DNA from: Rhynchopus euleeides
Lineage: Eukaryota > Euglenozoa > Diplonemea > Diplonemida > Diplonemidae
Assembly (NCBI GenBank): GCA_963210315.1
Contig: OY723289.1
Coordinates: 1,984,001 to 2,048,000, forward strand
DNA length: 64,000 nucleotides
Direction: 5' to 3'
Notes under the pieces: model-generated
Database searches by the model: none
What the model saw: only the letters and a program-made list of their open reading frames with translations
Told to the model about the DNA's origin: nothing
Program-made: the position numbers and the translations under genes
Shown here: piece by piece, positions 62,359-64,000 of the stretch
How the letters are laid out: each line of letters begins with the position of its first letter
Numbering within the stretch: position 1 is the first letter of the stretch

Positions 62359-64000
62359 TAATACATAACCCAAATACAAACATGTTCCACAGGAGGCCCG
62401 TCGTATCGTCAACTCCTCGAGACGCATACAAAGTGTCGGGGAGAGGGAGGAGGGGAGGGGGTTCCCAGGTGGTGCAGAAGTATTTTCTGTTCTCTTGTGG
62501 GGGAGGGGGGAGGGAGACAATCTGCTGGTGGCGTGGCGTGCGGGCTGCCCTCAGGTGTAGTGTGGGGGTGTCGTGGATGTGGCGCGTGCCACACCGGGAA
62601 TGGAAAGAGTGTAATGTGGTTCGTGTTGTGCAGCATGGGGGGGGGGGGGGCAGTGATGTGCTATACGACGTATATCCGGATCTTGAACGTATATATCAAC
62701 CAAAATCTGAAAAACCGTATACTTTTTCAAAATTTTGAGTAAATGGCACTCCGCTACACCTTTTTCAACATTTTTTTTATCGTGTAACGTACGGAATTGG
62801 CGCTTTTCAGGACAATAATTTTTCCAAAAAAATATTTTTTTTTGGTGGAGAAATTCGGAAAAACTGTTTTTGCCGATATTTTCTTCGGAATTTCACCCCC
62901 GCGGATCGCCACAAAAAGACCCGGTTTTTGACGGAATTTGAGAGTTGAGCTCCGTAGATTACACCATAAAAAAAATCGGTGAATTTAGTGGAGTAGAGTC
63001 CAATTTACTGCTGCCCAACCACTATTGCCAACTTTCCTAAGGAAAATCCCCCCAAAAATCGACCCAAAAATGGGTCCGTCTCAGGGAGGCGTCCGGGCCG
63101 GAAACAAAATTTTTCCGGCCCAAAAATGTGATTCCTGTGTAGTTTTAGTGAGAACCTTCCCAGGGGAAAAAAAATCGGTGACTTTTGCGGTGTATAAGGC
63201 CTCCTACACGGGGTCCCAAAGTACACAAAAATAGCCGAAAATAGCCGAAATCCTGGAGCAATTGAGAAAGTCAGGGGAGAGGTGGGGGCAGTGATCTCGT
63301 GCCAGGGCTGGCAGGGGGGGCCGCGGCCCCACCTCCCTTTTTCTGTAATTTTTGGGGAGGATGGGCCGCCAGGGGTGGCATGGCCCACCTACCTCGGCCC
63401 TACCTTGGCCCTACCTCAATATTTTCCCCGTCGAATTTTGCGGATGGGTCAGATTTTGGGGCTTTTGGGTTCGGCCTTGTAGCCGAGTTTTCACGCGCAG
63501 CGTATGAAAACCCAACGCCATCATGAGCAGGTGTACCAGGTGCTGGGGGCTTGGTGGTGCTCATCGAAGCGCACCGTCAGGCACTCATCAGGTCAAGCGA
63601 AGGATCATCCCCGCCTGGAATGTGCAACAGCACCAACCGGTGTGGGGATTAGCCTTCGAGGGATTTTAGGATGTTCACTACCGTGGCCTCCGGCGGCTGG
63701 GGGGCTCCGCCCCCCAGACCCCCCTGTAGCCTGTTAGCTTTGCTGCCGTTCCTGAACACGGCGCGCTGGCAAAGTTACTCGGGATTGCAGTTTTGCAAGT
63801 GCTCAATGGCAACCCAAGACCCCCTGACTACTGATTTTTGGTCCAGCAGGACGATCTAAGGCGGCAGCATCCGATGCCTTTCGAATTGGGGGGAAAACGT
63901 TCTGTGGCCCTGTTTGCATCATACTGCGGGAAATCGGAGTGGGGTTGGGCTGCACTTTTTCCCCTGCGGAGCGAGCTCGGCCCACCCTGTGCCCTACCTC
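62359..64000. other. Non-coding right flank
   Basis: No gene seen. AT-richer A/T-run DNA at 62650-63250 contrasts with the GC-rich gene before it. A GC-rich patch (63280-63420) and the fifth GC hairpin repeat (63672-63725) follow. Confidence 0.6.
63672..63725 (+). repeat. Dispersed GC hairpin repeat, copy 5
   Basis: Full-length copy, TGTTCACTACCGTGG through the CTGGGGGGC hairpin and C run, 62 kb from copy 1 in the same orientation. Confidence 0.85.

Noticed and set aside
1-64000. tRNA, rRNA and CRISPR features
   Set aside because: Reading for tRNA T-loop patterns, rRNA cores and spaced direct repeats gave nothing convincing. A dedicated covariance search would be decisive.

Overview
The window comes from a GC-rich eukaryotic nuclear genome, almost certainly a protist. 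Long GC-rich reading frames are interrupted by short GT-AG introns. All thirteen to fourteen plausible host genes lie on the + strand over 64 kb; the only large minus-strand gene is the transposase of a DNA transposon. Nearly every start codon sits a few to about 90 bases after an AG that follows a C/A-rich tract. This one-way layout with acceptor-like sites before each ATG suggests polycistronic transcription with trans-splicing, as in Euglenozoa (a diplonemid-like flagellate would fit) or dinoflagellates. The lineage is inference: no spliced-leader gene or rRNA is present to settle it. An androglobin/calpain-like gene suggests a ciliated cell, and the telomere-like repeats are TTAGGG-type.

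Left third (1-25 kb): a complete hAT transposon (2078-5330) with an open 889-codon transposase, 12-bp terminal inverted repeats and a perfect 8-bp target duplication. Then come a small ankyrin protein (two exons), the ribosome quality-control E3 ligase listerin (LTN1, five exons, about 1906 aa), a membrane-anchored class V aminotransferase, a CDP-alcohol phosphatidyltransferase (two exons), and an RNase HI-domain frame followed 7 bases later by a frame with a tandem Cys/His motif.

Middle (25-36 kb): no credible gene. It is a repeat district. It holds dispersed GC hairpins, palindromic modules, and a 4-kb foldback element (29385-33394) carrying five nested insertions from two further TA-targeting families, each checkable against empty sites in the window. 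A 2.3-kb degenerate telomere-like array follows, whose repeat unit reverses orientation near 34.45 kb.

Right half (36-64 kb): a large single-pass surface protein, a small Ala-rich protein, a coiled-coil protein, a multi-pass membrane protein with a possible ubiquitin-like tail, a two-TM partial gene, a tail-anchored ankyrin protein built from 297-bp higher-order repeats, a ubiquitin-like/WD40 protein (two exons), and a 1488-aa androglobin-like calpain. Between them lie a second, unfilled copy of the foldback element (50600-51259, a 660-bp near-perfect palindrome) and a 180-200-bp tandem repeat.

The genes form no obvious pathway. The best candidates for something new are the nested foldback/TA-element system, including a structured RNA-like core inside the smallest family, the polarity-switching telomeric array, a tandem 27-residue zinc-binding motif, and a 65-bp sequence shared just upstream of two unrelated genes.
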